Origin: Stappia sp.
GTDB taxonomy: Bacteria; Pseudomonadota; Alphaproteobacteria; Rhizobiales; Stappiaceae
Length of the DNA: 64,000 nucleotides
Reading direction: 5' to 3'
Assembly (NCBI GenBank): GCA_002722295.1
Contig: PBLF01000030.1
Span: 181,689 to 245,688, forward strand
Shown: piece after piece, positions 17,507 to 27,800 of the stretch
Position numbering within the stretch: the first letter of the stretch is position 1
Layout: each line of letters opens with the position of its first letter
Program-made: the position numbers and the translations under genes
Notes under the pieces: generated by a model
Told to the model about the DNA's origin: nothing
Databases searched by the model: none
Seen by the model: only the letters and a program-made list of their open reading frames with translations

Positions 17507-18700
17507 ATGTCGAAGCGTGAAGTCGTTTTCCTGTCGGGTGTACGAACGGCAATCGGCAGTTTCGGCGGAACGTTGAAAGGGGTACCTCCCACCGAACTGG
17601 GAGCGAAGGTCGCAAGCGAGGCGTTGCGCCGCTCCGGCATTGCCGCCGACGATATCGGCCATGTGGTCTTCGGCCACGTCATCAACACCGAACCCCGGGA
17701 CATGTATCTCGCGCGTGTCGCTGCCGTGGATGCGGGCATTCCTGTCGAGGTTCCGGCGTTGACCGTCAACCGGCTGTGCGGGTCGGGCGCGCAGGCGATC
17801 GTGTCCGCCGCCCAGTCGATCCTGCTCGGCGATGCAGACTACGCGCTTGCCGGCGGTGCGGAATCCATGAGCCGCGCGCCCTACGCCAGCCCGGGCTCCC
17901 GGTTCGGCGTGAAGATGGGCGACGCGCCGCTGCACGACATGATGCTCGGCGCGCTCAACGATCCCTTCGGCGCCGGCCACATGGGCGTCACGGCGGAGAA
18001 TGTCGCCGAGCGCTATTCCATCAGCCGCGAGGCGCAGGATTCACTGGCGGTGGAAAGCCAGCACCGGGCGGGCGTCGCCATTCGCGATGGTCGCTTCCAG
18101 GAGCAGATCCTGCCGCTGGAGGTAAGGAGCGGACGCTCGACCGTCATCTTCGACACGGATGAGCACCCGCGCCCGGACACCTCGCCGTCGTCGCTGAGCG
18201 CGTTGCGTCCGGTGTTCCGGAAGGACGGCAGCGTCACGGCGGGCAATTCCTCCGGCATCAACGATGGCGCGGCGGCGGTGGTGCTGGCCGACGCGGGACT
18301 TGCCGCGGCACGTGGGCTCAGGCCCATGGCGCGCCTCATCGGATATGCGCACGCGGGCGTCGCGCCGGACGAGATGGGCATCGGCCCGATCCCGGCGGTG
18401 CAGAAGCTTTTCGCGCGGACTGGACTGACGGCGGCGGACTTCGACGTGGTCGAATCGAACGAGGCCTTTGCCGCCCAGGCCTGCGCGGTGATGCGCGAAC
18501 TCGGCTTCCCCTCCAACCGGGTCAACCCGAATGGCGGCGCCATCGCGCTCGGCCATCCGGTGGGCGCCACGGGCTGCATCGTCACGGTGAAGGCGCTTTA
18601 CGAGCTCGAGCGCACCGGCGGGCGCTACGGCCTTGTCACCATGTGTATCGGTGGCGGACAGGGCATCGCCCTTGCCATCGAGAACCTCGGCGCTGCATAG
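17507..18700 (+). CDS. bktB: Acetyl-CoA C-acyltransferase, BktB-type thiolase
   Basis: A 397-residue thiolase that condenses or cleaves beta-ketoacyl-CoA (acetyl-CoA plus acyl-CoA). It closely follows the pattern of Ralstonia BktB: REVVFLSGVRTAIGSFGGTLK, FGHVINTEPRDMYLARVAAV, NRLCGSGAQA with nucleophile Cys91, HMGVTAENVAERY, GHPVGATG with the catalytic His, and CIGGGQG with the second Cys. ATG 17507 was chosen because it gives the family N-terminus MSKREVV. ChaN-like gene follows 26 bases later. The role may be fatty-acid or PHA precursor metabolism; which is not clear from context. Confidence 0.93.
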   Translation: MSKREVVFLSGVRTAIGSFGGTLKGVPPTELGAKVASEALRRSGIAADDIGHVVFGHVINTEPRDMYLARVAAVDAGIPVEVPALTVNRLCGSGAQAIVSAAQSILLGDADYALAGGAESMSRAPYASPGSRFGVKMGDAPLHDMMLGALNDPFGAGHMGVTAENVAERYSISREAQDSLAVESQHRAGVAIRDGRFQEQILPLEVRSGRSTVIFDTDEHPRPDTSPSSLSALRPVFRKDGSVTAGNSSGINDGAAAVVLADAGLAAARGLRPMARLIGYAHAGVAPDEMGIGPIPAVQKLFARTGLTAADFDVVESNEAFAAQACAVMRELGFPSNRVNPNGGAIALGHPVGATGCIVTVKALYELERTGGRYGLVTMCIGGGQGIALAIENLGAA

Positions 18701-18726
18701 TCCTGCCTCCCCGCAGGAGATCCCCC

Positions 18727-19788
18727 ATGACTTTTCTTGCCGCCTTGCAGCGCGCCACAACCCGTTTCGCCCTCGGCCTTGCCCTTGTTCCGCTTGCGGG
18801 CGGGGCGGTCTCCGTCGCCGACGAGGTTGCCGCGCCCGCCTCGCCGCCTCCCTTCACCCTTGAGGAGGGGCGCGGTCATCCGCTCGTCGGCAAGATCTGG
18901 TCGCCGGTGAGCGCGAGTTTCGTCGAGCCGGCGGACGTGTCGCGGGCGGTGGCGAAAGCCCGTTTCGTGCTGTTGGGCGAGACCCACGACAATCCCGATC
19001 ATCATGCGCTTCAGGCGCATCTCGTCGGCGAGGCAACGAAGCGCGAGGAGGGGGACGCCCGCACGCCTTCGGTGGTGCTGGAAATGCTGACCCGCGATCT
19101 CCAGCCCAAGGTGTCCGCCTTCATGGCCGAGGGTGGCACGGCGCCGGGCTTTGGCCCCGCCGTCGGCTGGGCGAGCCTCGGATGGCCAGACTTCGCCATG
19201 TATCGCCCGATCATCGCGGCGGCTCTCAAGGCGGGACTTCCGATCGTGGCCGGCGACACGCCGCGCGCGGAGCGGCGCGAGGTGGCGCGCAAGGGCATAT
19301 CGGCGCTCGGCACCGAGCGGGCGATGGCGCTCGGGCTCGACCAGTCGCTGGGGGCAACGGCGGAAGGCGAGATGCTGGACACGCTCGAGCAGGGCCATTG
19401 CGGCCTGATGCCGCGCGAGAGCCTGACGCCGCTGGTTCTCGTGCAGCGCCTGCGTGACGCGACCCTCGCCCACGCGATGATCGAGGCGGACCGGCAGGCG
19501 GGACAGGGCGCGATCCTCATCGCCGGATCCGGCCACGTGCGCCGCGATCTCGGTGCGCCCTGGTATCTCGCCAGCCGTGCACCGGACCTTTCCTCCGGCG
19601 GGCAGACGATCTCCGTCGCCTTCATCGAGGTGCGCGAGGGCGAGAACGAACCGCAGGCCTATGCGGGACTTGGAGCGGGCGCGCCGGCGCGCTTCGACTT
19701 TGTCTGGTTCACTCCGCGCGCCGCGCGCGGCGACCCTTGCGAGGGGCTGAAGGAACGTTTCGAAAAGCAGGGAGCAGGCAAGGGCTGA
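18727..19788 (+). CDS. ChaN-family (heme-binding uptake/DUF399) protein
   Basis: A 353-residue protein with an N-terminal hydrophobic export segment (ALGLALVPLAGGAVSVADE) and the ChaN domain: RFVLLGETHDNPDHHALQAHLV near residue 80, then VVLEMLTRDLQ, and late VLIAGSGHVRRDLGAP. Campylobacter ChaN binds cofacial hemes in iron uptake; ChaN-like proteins elsewhere are less studied. AGGAGA at 18715-18720 supports the start. It is likely co-transcribed with the thiolase gene. Unlike lipoprotein members, no lipobox cysteine is visible. Confidence 0.88.
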   Translation: MTFLAALQRATTRFALGLALVPLAGGAVSVADEVAAPASPPPFTLEEGRGHPLVGKIWSPVSASFVEPADVSRAVAKARFVLLGETHDNPDHHALQAHLVGEATKREEGDARTPSVVLEMLTRDLQPKVSAFMAEGGTAPGFGPAVGWASLGWPDFAMYRPIIAAALKAGLPIVAGDTPRAERREVARKGISALGTERAMALGLDQSLGATAEGEMLDTLEQGHCGLMPRESLTPLVLVQRLRDATLAHAMIEADRQAGQGAILIAGSGHVRRDLGAPWYLASRAPDLSSGGQTISVAFIEVREGENEPQAYAGLGAGAPARFDFVWFTPRAARGDPCEGLKERFEKQGAGKG

Positions 19789-19817
19789 GCCGTCGTATTC
19801 GGCATCAGCGCATCTGC

Positions 19818-21911
19818 TCAGGACAGCGGGCCGCGATAGATGTCGGGCTCCGCGCGTCCGTCGGTGTCCCTGTCGGTCTCCGTGCCGGAGGCGGAGGCCT
19901 TCTCCGGTGCCGTGTCCGGCGTCTTTCCGGGCGGTGAAACGGTCTCCACCCCTGCCGCCTCGCCGGTCGGGGCGGGCCTGTCTCCGTCCTCGGTTTCCGT
20001 CTCGATCCTGGCCGTTTCGCCCGGGGCTTCCAGCAGGGTGCCCGCGCGCTCGCCCAGTCGGCGGGCCATGACCTTGGCGCGGGCGCGGCGGCGGCGTACG
20101 CGGGTCGCCACCTTGCGGCCGATCTTCGTGAAATCCTCGCGGGAGAAGAAGAAGGGCAGGACCGGTTCCGTCGGTTCCACATGCTCCACGGCAAGGCCGA
20201 CGGCGGTGATGCCGTGGTCGTCGTCGATGTCGCGCACCACGAGGTCGATGTCGCCATAGGCGACGCGGTCGGCCGGCTCGATGTCGTCCCCCAGTTCCCG
20301 GGCCAGCAGCGCGCGCACGCTGAGATCGGCGTCGGCCTTGTTGATGCGGATTCCGTAGAGGCCTGCGATGTCCGCCAGACGCGCTTCGGGATCGAGCGGA
20401 AAGTCACCGAAGAGCGCAGGGTCGTGCTCTTCCTGCGCAGCCCCGGCGAAGAGCGTGTCGAGGACCGGCACCTGGCGGGCGGTGGCGAGGATGTACATGC
20501 GGTCGCCGGCCTGCGGCTTTCCCGCCTTTTGCAGGCGCACCGCGTGGCCGTCGCGCAGGATGAGCACCGGCCGCGCCCAGCGGGGCACGCGTTCGCCGCG
20601 CGCCACCGCGCTTTGCGGATGCACCGTATAGCCGACGAGTTCGTGATCCTCGCCGCCGGGGAGTTCCAGCTCGATACGCTCCACCGGTCCCATGCGGGGG
20701 GGAACGGTGAGCTTGAGCTTTTCCGCCATCGGCCGGATCGTCCACCCCTGCAGCACCAGCGAGGTCAGCACGATCAGGAAGGTGACGTTGAAGATCGTCT
20801 GCGCGTTTTCCAGCCCGGCGATCAGCGGCAGGATGGCAAGCAGGATCGACACCGCCCCGCGCAGGCCCACCCAGGAGACGAAGGCGATCTCGGCACGGGT
20901 GAAGCCGAAGGGCACGAGGCAGAGCCAGACGGCGAAGGGGCGGGCCACGAAGATCAGAACGAAGGCCAGCGTGAAGCCGGGAAGGGCGGTCTCCGCGAAC
21001 TGGGACGGCGTGGCGAGAAGGCCTAGGGTCACGAACATGCCGATCTGGCCGAGCCAGGTCATGCCGCCCTGGAAGTTCTTCAGCGCGGGCTGCTGGCGGA
21101 TGCGCACGTTGCCGCACAGAAGCCCGGCCACATAGGCTGCGAGAAAGCCGCTGCCGCCGGCAAGCGAGGTCGCGCCGAAGAGTGTCAGCGCCAGCGCCAG
21201 AACGACGATGGGATAGAGCGCCGGCTCCAGTGGCACACGGTTGACGATCTGGACGATGGCGTAGCCGCCGGCGAGACCCGCGACGAGGCCGAGGCCCATC
21301 TGGCGGACGAGTTCCAGCGCGAGATCGCCGGCAAGTCCAGGTTCCAGGTTGGCATCCGGTCCCATGATGCCGCCGGCCGTGGCAAGGCTCACGAGCGTCA
21401 TGGTGAGGAAGATCGCCATCGGATCGTTCGAGCCCGATTCCACCTCGAGCGTCGCGGAAATCATCTCGCGCAGATGGATGCCGCCGACCCGGAGCAGGAA
21501 GAACACGGCCGCGGCGTCCGTCGATCCGACGATGGCGCCGAGCAGGAGGCCGTCGGCGATGCGCCAGTCGAAGAAGAAATGCGCGGCAAGGCCGACGACG
21601 CCCGCGGTCAGGCCGACTCCGAGCGTCGCAAGCACGAGTGCGGGCGCGGCCGCCAGACGGAAGGTGTTGAACCGCGTGCGGAAGCCTGAATCGAAGAGGA
21701 TGATCGCCAGCGCGATGGATCCGATGAAATAGGCGGCACGCGCATCGGAGAACGCAATGCCGCCCGGACCATCCTCGCCGGCCGCGAGGCCCACGAGCAG
21801 GAAGACGAGAAGCAGCGGGGCGCCGATGCGGAAGCTCACGAGCGAGGTGAACACCGACACGGCAACCAGTCCGGCCGCGATCAGGATCACCAGGTTGAGC
21901 GTTTCGAGCAT
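19818..21911 (-). CDS. Potassium/proton antiporter with RCK-C and CorC-HlyC domains
   Basis: A 697-residue cation:proton antiporter of the CPA1 NhaP2/CvrA type. About 13 membrane helices fill residues 5-385, including IVGSTDAAAVFFLL, the conserved transport region. An RCK-C/TrkA-C domain follows (HELVGYTVHPQSAVARGERVPRW... GDRMYILA), then a CorC/HlyC-type regulatory domain (FPLDPEARLADIAGLYGIRI). The last 90 residues are a low-complexity Arg, Pro and Thr-rich tail. It exports K+ for protons and is normally gated by nucleotides through the RCK domain. Converges with the ChaN-like gene; 29 bases separate the stops. Confidence 0.92.
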   Translation of the reverse strand: MLETLNLVILIAAGLVAVSVFTSLVSFRIGAPLLLVFLLVGLAAGEDGPGGIAFSDARAAYFIGSIALAIILFDSGFRTRFNTFRLAAAPALVLATLGVGLTAGVVGLAAHFFFDWRIADGLLLGAIVGSTDAAAVFFLLRVGGIHLREMISATLEVESGSNDPMAIFLTMTLVSLATAGGIMGPDANLEPGLAGDLALELVRQMGLGLVAGLAGGYAIVQIVNRVPLEPALYPIVVLALALTLFGATSLAGGSGFLAAYVAGLLCGNVRIRQQPALKNFQGGMTWLGQIGMFVTLGLLATPSQFAETALPGFTLAFVLIFVARPFAVWLCLVPFGFTRAEIAFVSWVGLRGAVSILLAILPLIAGLENAQTIFNVTFLIVLTSLVLQGWTIRPMAEKLKLTVPPRMGPVERIELELPGGEDHELVGYTVHPQSAVARGERVPRWARPVLILRDGHAVRLQKAGKPQAGDRMYILATARQVPVLDTLFAGAAQEEHDPALFGDFPLDPEARLADIAGLYGIRINKADADLSVRALLARELGDDIEPADRVAYGDIDLVVRDIDDDHGITAVGLAVEHVEPTEPVLPFFFSREDFTKIGRKVATRVRRRRARAKVMARRLGERAGTLLEAPGETARIETETEDGDRPAPTGEAAGVETVSPPGKTPDTAPEKASASGTETDRDTDGRAEPDIYRGPLS

Positions 21912-22083
21912 TCGGTCAGGTCCGGCAGGCGGGCGCCCGGGAGGAGCGCGCGGATTCGTTCCCTCCCCGACTATAGGGGAAGTTTGCCGGAAGGGTGGCC
22001 GAAAGGCCGCCGGAGCGGTCTTTCGGCTCTTGTTTCAGCCGCTTGTGGCACGCAAGGCCCGGCCGTCGGCCTCAAATGCAACC

Positions 22084-23241
22084 TCAGGCGGCGGCGCGCG
22101 GCCGGGTGCGGGAGGGAAGGGCGGCGACGCGGCCTTGCGCGTAGACCTTGCCGAATCGGTTTTCCAGCATTGCGTCGAGCGGGATCGTTTCCTGCCGGAG
22201 GAAGCCGGACCGGGGCAGGCGGCCGTTGCGAACGAGGTCCAGCGCCGCGCAGATGCCCGATGACGTGGTGAGCTGGATCGCCGACCAGGTTTCACCGTCC
22301 ACCTCCTGTGCCGCCACCTTGAAGATCGACGACATTTCCTCCCGCGTATCGCCCCGCGTGCCGGAGGCGGTGATGAAGATCAGAACGGTGTCCTGGCGGG
22401 TGGCCGCCACGGCGGTCTCCATCACGTCGCGCATCAGGTCGCGGCGATCCCTGAGCCCGAGATCGGTGAGCAGCATCCGCATGATGTCGCGGTGGCCGGG
22501 GTAGCGGGCGGTGAGGTAGCGCAGGTTGCGCACCTTGCCGTCCAGCGTTTCCGCCAGCGATCCGAGCCCGCCCGAGGTGTTGAAGGCCTCGTAGTCGACG
22601 CCGTCGAGGGAGAAGGTCTCATAGCCCTCCAGCGGCTGGACCAGCGTCGGCACGCCGTCGACAACCGCCTCGCAGGGGTTGCAGTACTCGTTGATGAGCC
22701 CGTCGGTCGACCAGGTGAGATTGTACTTCAGGGCATTCGTGGGATAGCGCGGAAGCGCGCCAACCCTCAGCGTCAGCGTGTCCAGTGCGTCGAAGCGGGT
22801 GGCAAGGTCATGGGCGGCGATGGAGACGAAGCCCGGCGCGAGGCCACACTGGGGCGCGAAAAGTGTTTCCGCGCCGTCGGCGAGCTCCTTCACGAGCTTC
22901 GTGGAGGCCACGTCCTCCGTCAGGTCGAAATAATGCGTGCCGGCGGCTTTCGCCGCGCGGGCGATGGGGCCGGTAAGGAAGAAGGGAGCGGCGGACAGAA
23001 CGGCTGTCTTGCCGGCAAGGAAGGCGGCAAGCGCCTTCTCGTCGCTCACATCGATCACACGCGTTTCGACACCGGGGCGGCTCGCGGCGGCAAGGGCGGC
23101 CTCGTCCCGGTCGGCGAGCGTGACGCGATAGTCTCCGGTGGCCGTGAGCATGGCGGCAAGCGACCGGCCGATCTTGCCGGCGCCGATGATGGCGACGGGC
23201 CAAACGCTGTCGGAGCGGTGGGACAGGGCGGGGGATGGCAT
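22084..23241 (-). CDS. Saccharopine dehydrogenase-family oxidoreductase
   Basis: A 385-residue NAD(P)-dependent enzyme with an N-terminal Rossmann fold (VAIIGAGKIGRSLAAMLTATG, then the acidic residue in VTLADRDEAAL) and a C-terminal saccharopine-dehydrogenase domain (LAPGFVSIAAHDLA, WSTDGLINEYCNPCEAVVDG). Members include L-lysine 6-dehydrogenases and carboxynorspermidine dehydrogenases. The size and the motif YPGHRDIMRMLL fit the lysine-dehydrogenase-like group, but the substrate is inference. No gene partner is obvious; it is same-strand with and upstream of the antiporter gene, 172 bases away. Confidence 0.88.
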   Translation of the reverse strand: MPSPALSHRSDSVWPVAIIGAGKIGRSLAAMLTATGDYRVTLADRDEAALAAASRPGVETRVIDVSDEKALAAFLAGKTAVLSAAPFFLTGPIARAAKAAGTHYFDLTEDVASTKLVKELADGAETLFAPQCGLAPGFVSIAAHDLATRFDALDTLTLRVGALPRYPTNALKYNLTWSTDGLINEYCNPCEAVVDGVPTLVQPLEGYETFSLDGVDYEAFNTSGGLGSLAETLDGKVRNLRYLTARYPGHRDIMRMLLTDLGLRDRRDLMRDVMETAVAATRQDTVLIFITASGTRGDTREEMSSIFKVAAQEVDGETWSAIQLTTSSGICAALDLVRNGRLPRSGFLRQETIPLDAMLENRFGKVYAQGRVAALPSRTRPRAAA

Positions 23242-23441
23242 GGATGTTCTCCTCTGGACGGCGGCGTCCGGATTGTCCGGAGCTGTCGCGGACCGCGTCG
23301 TGTGTCGCGCGATCTCGGCGGGAGAATCGTAGCCCTATCCCGGTTCGGAAAAGAGCGACCACCCTGCCGGTCTGTCGGCCATTCCCGACGATATGGCGGA
23401 ATTTTCGACAAACCGTCCTTTGACGCGTGGAGGGTGTGACG

Positions 23442-23837
23442 TCAGCGCAGCAGTGGCAACCGGCCGCAGATCCGGTCGACCGCCTTGCGGGGGCCGGCCA
23501 GCAGGACCGCCAGCGGAGCCTGGTCGGGCAGGGGAGCCTCCGCCATGCGCCGGGTGTAATCGGCGTAGTCGCGCGCCTCGAAGGCCGCGCGCATATAGGC
23601 AAGGCGTACCGGCAACTCCCCGGCGGCCGCGAAAAGACCGGGCAGGTCGGTTTCGGCGGCCCCGAGCACTGGCACGGGAACGGTGGTGATGCCGGCGACC
23701 GGGGTGCCGTCGCCGGCCGGCGTGTCGGCTCCGACGAGGTCGGGGTGAAGACGACCGAGGCTCATGCCCAGGACGGCGGCGAAATTGGCCTTGAGACCGG
23801 TGGGAAGACTGTCGGCGACGATGATGACGGGCTTCAT
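23442..23837 (-). CDS. DUF2000 family protein
   Basis: A 131-residue protein of the DUF2000 pattern: MKPVIIVADSLPTGLKANFAAVLGMSLG at the start, GITTVPVPVLGA in the middle and LAVLLAGPRKAVDRICGRL at the end. The family has a peptidyl-tRNA-hydrolase-II-like fold, but its function is not established. ATG 23837 gives the conserved N-terminus. It follows the AraC regulator gene on the same strand, 87 bases away; AraC/DUF2000 neighbours are common, so the regulator probably controls it. Confidence 0.85.
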   Translation of the reverse strand: MKPVIIVADSLPTGLKANFAAVLGMSLGRLHPDLVGADTPAGDGTPVAGITTVPVPVLGAAETDLPGLFAAAGELPVRLAYMRAAFEARDYADYTRRMAEAPLPDQAPLAVLLAGPRKAVDRICGRLPLLR

Positions 23838-23924
23838 GGACGGGCATCTCCTTTTTTCGCGGAGATGCCACGGACGCGGCATTGCGGATTGGACGAAATT
23901 GACCTGCCGGCGGTGGCTGACCCG

Positions 23925-24731
23925 TCAGTGACGGACCAGGCTGCCGGGTGTAACGCCGAGCTGGCGACGGAACTGGCGGATCATGTGGGCCTGGTCACAA
24001 AAGCCGGCCGCAAGGGCCGCCTCGGCTGCCGGCACGCCTTGCAGAAGCAGGCTCCTGGCCCGCGTGACCCGGCACCGCAGGACATGGGCGTGGGGCGTCA
24101 TGCCGGTCTCGCGCGCGATGCTGCGGATGAAATAGGACGGTGACAGCCCCGCCGAGGCGGCAAGCCCGCCGAGCGTCAGGTCGCGACCCTCATCGACACC
24201 GGCGGCGATCTCCTCGCGCAGGCGCGCGACAGTGACCGGCTCGTGGCCTGCGGGCCGTAGGTCGGCGCGCCCGTAGTGGGTGAAGGCCAGCGCCAGGACC
24301 TCGTGGACGGCTTCTTCCGCCGCGAGCCTCCAGTCGGGGTGGGGAGCGGCGTTGAGCCGCCGGGCGAGAGAGGTAAGCGCCCGGCGCAGCAGCAGCCCGC
24401 GATCGGGCGGTGCGATCTCGGCGAAGCCCCGCAGCCGCACCGGCGCGAGGAGGTCGCGCACCGCTTCCTCCGTGACGTAGAGCATGTTGTAGCGCACGTG
24501 GCCGGCCGCCGCGTGGCCCGTATGGGGCTCTTCCGGGTTCATCAGCGACAGGGTTCCCGCCGGCAGAACCATCCGCTCGCCACGGCAGACGTAGCCGCCC
24601 GCGCCCTCGGCGATGGCGCCGATGGAAAAGCCCTCGTGGGCATGGCGGGAAAAGGTCTGGGAGCTGAAGGCCGCCTCGAAGAGGTCGACCCCGTTCAGCC
24701 AGCTCAGGTGGTGATAGCGGTTCGCCGTCAT
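23925..24731 (-). CDS. AraC-family regulator with N-terminal cupin
   Basis: A 268-residue regulator. Residues 20-110 form an AraC-binding cupin (FSRHAHEGFSIGAIAEGAGGY, LPAGTLSLMNPEEPHTG). The C-terminal 100 residues hold two helix-turn-helix units (LTLGGLAASAGLSPSYFIRSI and AEAALAAGFCDQAHMIRQFRRQLGVTPG). This is the layout of small-molecule-sensing AraC proteins. It likely activates the downstream DUF2000 gene; the inducer is not known. Confidence 0.9.
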   Translation of the reverse strand: MTANRYHHLSWLNGVDLFEAAFSSQTFSRHAHEGFSIGAIAEGAGGYVCRGERMVLPAGTLSLMNPEEPHTGHAAAGHVRYNMLYVTEEAVRDLLAPVRLRGFAEIAPPDRGLLLRRALTSLARRLNAAPHPDWRLAAEEAVHEVLALAFTHYGRADLRPAGHEPVTVARLREEIAAGVDEGRDLTLGGLAASAGLSPSYFIRSIARETGMTPHAHVLRCRVTRARSLLLQGVPAAEAALAAGFCDQAHMIRQFRRQLGVTPGSLVRH

Positions 24732-24805
24732 GATCCGCGATGGGTAGCCGGTTTCGTGCGGGCGTGCCAGTGCGTGAACGCATGCGGATACGGCAGGGCC
24801 AAAAG

Positions 24806-24837
24806 AAAGGGCGCGGCCGTTTCCGGCCGCGCCCTTT
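24806..24837 (-). terminator. Strong bidirectional terminator after the GPR-like gene
   Basis: AAAGGGCGCGGCC (24806-24818) pairs perfectly with GGCCGCGCCCTTT (24825-24837), a 13-bp stem with a 6-base loop. Read on the minus strand the stem is followed by TTTCTTTT, fitting a Rho-independent terminator for the 5.6-kb gene upstream. Confidence 0.75.
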
Positions 24838-24885
24838 CAAGGTGTTCATCGGGTGAGCCCGGCCCCCGAGGGAGGGCTTGCGGCC

Positions 24886-27800
24886 TCAGTCCAGCCGGCC
24901 GCTCGCGTGGGCGAGCATAGTGTAGACCTTGCCCGTGTCCGACGTCAGGTACGTCTGGCTCATGATGTTGTCCCGGTCGTTTTTCGACACCTGCGAGAGA
25001 AGCTGCTCGAAGTCGGTCAGGTACCGGTCGACGGCCGCCCGGAATTCGCCGTCTCGGGCGTACTTCTGGCGGATCTCGTCGAAGGTCTGCTGACCCTGCA
25101 GCGTGTAGAGACGGCGCGTGAAGACATGCCGCTCACCGCGCTTGTAGCGGTCCCACAGGTCGATGAACGTCTCGTGGTCGATCGCGCGGGCGATGTCGAT
25201 CGACAGCGAGTTCAGGCTTTCGACCATCTGCAGCGGCGAGCGGTCCTGCTCGTCATCTCCCTCGTCCTGGGACGCGCGGCGCAGAAGGTCGGAGACCCAC
25301 CCCTTGGACTGGCCGCCAGCGGCGGCCGGTGCGGGGCGCTGCTCGGCCTGGGGACGCTGTGCCGGCTCGAAGTCGGACAGGGTCTTGCGGCGAAGCTCTC
25401 CACGGATCTCCTGGCGCGGTTCCTGCGGGGCCCGTTCCCGACGCGGCTGCTCCGCGCGCGGCTCGCTGCGGGCCGGTGCGGGGGCGGCCGCCTCGCGCAG
25501 GGGCGGGCGCGGCGCCTGTTCGGCGCGGGCCGTGGACCCGGCGCCGGCCAGCATCCGCTCACCGGCACGCGAGGTGTCGAGGGCGGAGGACTGGCGCGAA
25601 ACGATCTCGGAGAGTTCCGAAAGCGCGCGCACCTGCTCGCTGACCACCTTGCGCAGGGCGGCGGTGGACTGCTCCGCCTCCTCCGGAAGGTCGAGAATGC
25701 CGCGCTTCAATTCGCTGCGCGTCTTCTCGAGCTCGCGATGAACGTCCCTGGCCACGTCGCGCATGCGCGTCGTCGCCTCGGTGAAGCGCTCGGAGGCCTC
25801 GGACAGCGTCTTGGACATCTCCGAGACGACCTCGTCCTGGGCGGCGCGAACCTCGTCGCGGGCCTTCTGGCCCTCGAGGCCGGCGGAGAGCCGCATGGAC
25901 TCGAACTGCTCGGTGACGGCCCTGGTGGCCGCCTCGGCGGCTGCCGTGAGCTGGGACGTCACGTCGCGGCTCTTGTCGTCGGCCGCCTCGAGCATCTGCT
26001 CGAGCTGGCTGGCGAACCCGCGCATCAGGCTGTCGACCGCCTCGGTCTTGGCCAGGAGCGTGTCGGCCACGTCCTCGATGGCGGTCTTGCGCTCGCCGAC
26101 GCGGCTTTCCACGTCGCGGTTGGTCTCCTCGAGGTTGCGGGCGGCATCCGACAGCATCCGGCCATGCTCCTCCAGACGGCTCGAAAGGGCCGAGATGTCG
26201 GAGAGGACGGTGTCGGAGACCCCGCGCAGCGTCGCGGTCTGGTCCTTGAGCACGTCGGTGGAGGAGGTGGTCTCCGTGACGGCGCGGTCGATCGCGGTGC
26301 GGAACTCGCCGGCGCTGCGCGACAGCGAGGTCTCGATCTTGCTGAGGTTCTCGCCGGCGTTGGACACGACGTCGCTCAGCAGCCCGTTCGACTCGTTGAG
26401 ACGGTTCAGCAGGCCGCTGATCTCCATCTCCAGCTCGTTGCGCGTGCGGGTGAGGATCTCGGAGGCCGAGGCGCTGCGCTCGTCGAGGGTCGCGACGAGC
26501 TGGTCGCCGGCCTCCACGAGCTTGCGCGTCGCGTCGAGACCGGTGCGGGCGAAGCCGTCCGTGACGTCGCGACCCTTGACCGTGATCGCCTCGAGGATCG
26601 CGTCGTGAACCTCGGAGACACGCGCGGTGAGGGCGCCTGCACGCTCCTCGATGGTGGCCACGAGCTCGTTGCCGTCGGTGCCGATGATCTCGGCAAGCTT
26701 GCCGGAACGGGCCTCCAGGGCGGCGTTGAGCTGGTCGGCACGGGCAAGCAGATCCTCCGCGACCGCGTTGCCGCGCTCGGACAGGAGGTCGGCCGCCTCG
26801 CGCACGGCACCCGAAACCCGCGAACGCACGCCGTCGGCCTCGCCGGCGACGATGTTGCGGATCTCCTCGACCGTACGGGCGAGGATGGCGCGGGCCTGCT
26901 CGCTCTCGTTGGTGAGCGTGCCGGTGACCTCGGCCATGGTGCCGGAGAGCTCGGCGCGGACCTTCTCGCTCTCGCCACCCAGCGCACCGGTCATCTCGGT
27001 GAGGCTGGAGACGAAGACGGCGCGGGCGCGCTCGCTTTCGGCGGCCAGCGACCGGGCCGCCTCGGTGACGGCCTCGACCAGAAGCTCGCGCATCTTCTCG
27101 CCCTCGCCCGACATGGTGTCGGTGGCGGTGGTGAGGGAGGCGACGATGGTGTCGGCGGCCTTCTCGCTTTCGCTCTGCAGGGCGCCGCGGGCCTCGCCCA
27201 CGGAGCCGAGCACGATCTGGCGCAGGCGGGTGCCCTCGCCCTCGAGCTTCTCGGTCGCCGAGCCCAGGGTGGTCTCGACGATGTCACGCAGCTTGCCGGT
27301 CTCGCCCGACAGGGTGCCCGACAGGCTCTCGATGGTGGTGACCGCCTCGGTCATGACCTCGGAGAGCAGGTCGCGGGCGCGCTCGCTCTCGCCGGTCAGC
27401 GTGCCGGAGATGGCCGACAGGCGCTCGGCCAGGACCTTTTCCAGCTCGGCCGAACGGGAATCCAGCGTCTCGGCGACCTCGAACACCTTGGAACCGAGCG
27501 ACACGTTGATCTCCGCGATGCGGTCGGACAGCGTGTCGGTGAGCTCCTGGCTCTGGCGCGACAGCACCTGACCGGCATCGGTGAGACGCTCGTCCAGCGC
27601 GCGCGACATCTCGCCCTGGCCCTCGACGAAGGCGGAGGCGATCTCGCGGGTGCGGGCGATCAGGGTCTCGCTGATCTGGCGGGCGCGGGCGTCAAGCGCC
27701 TGGTCGATGCGCTCGGTGCCGACCGACATGGTCGTTGCCAGGTGCTCGGCCTTGTCCGACATGGACGCGGCCGCCGCCTCGACCTTCTCGCCGATGGAGC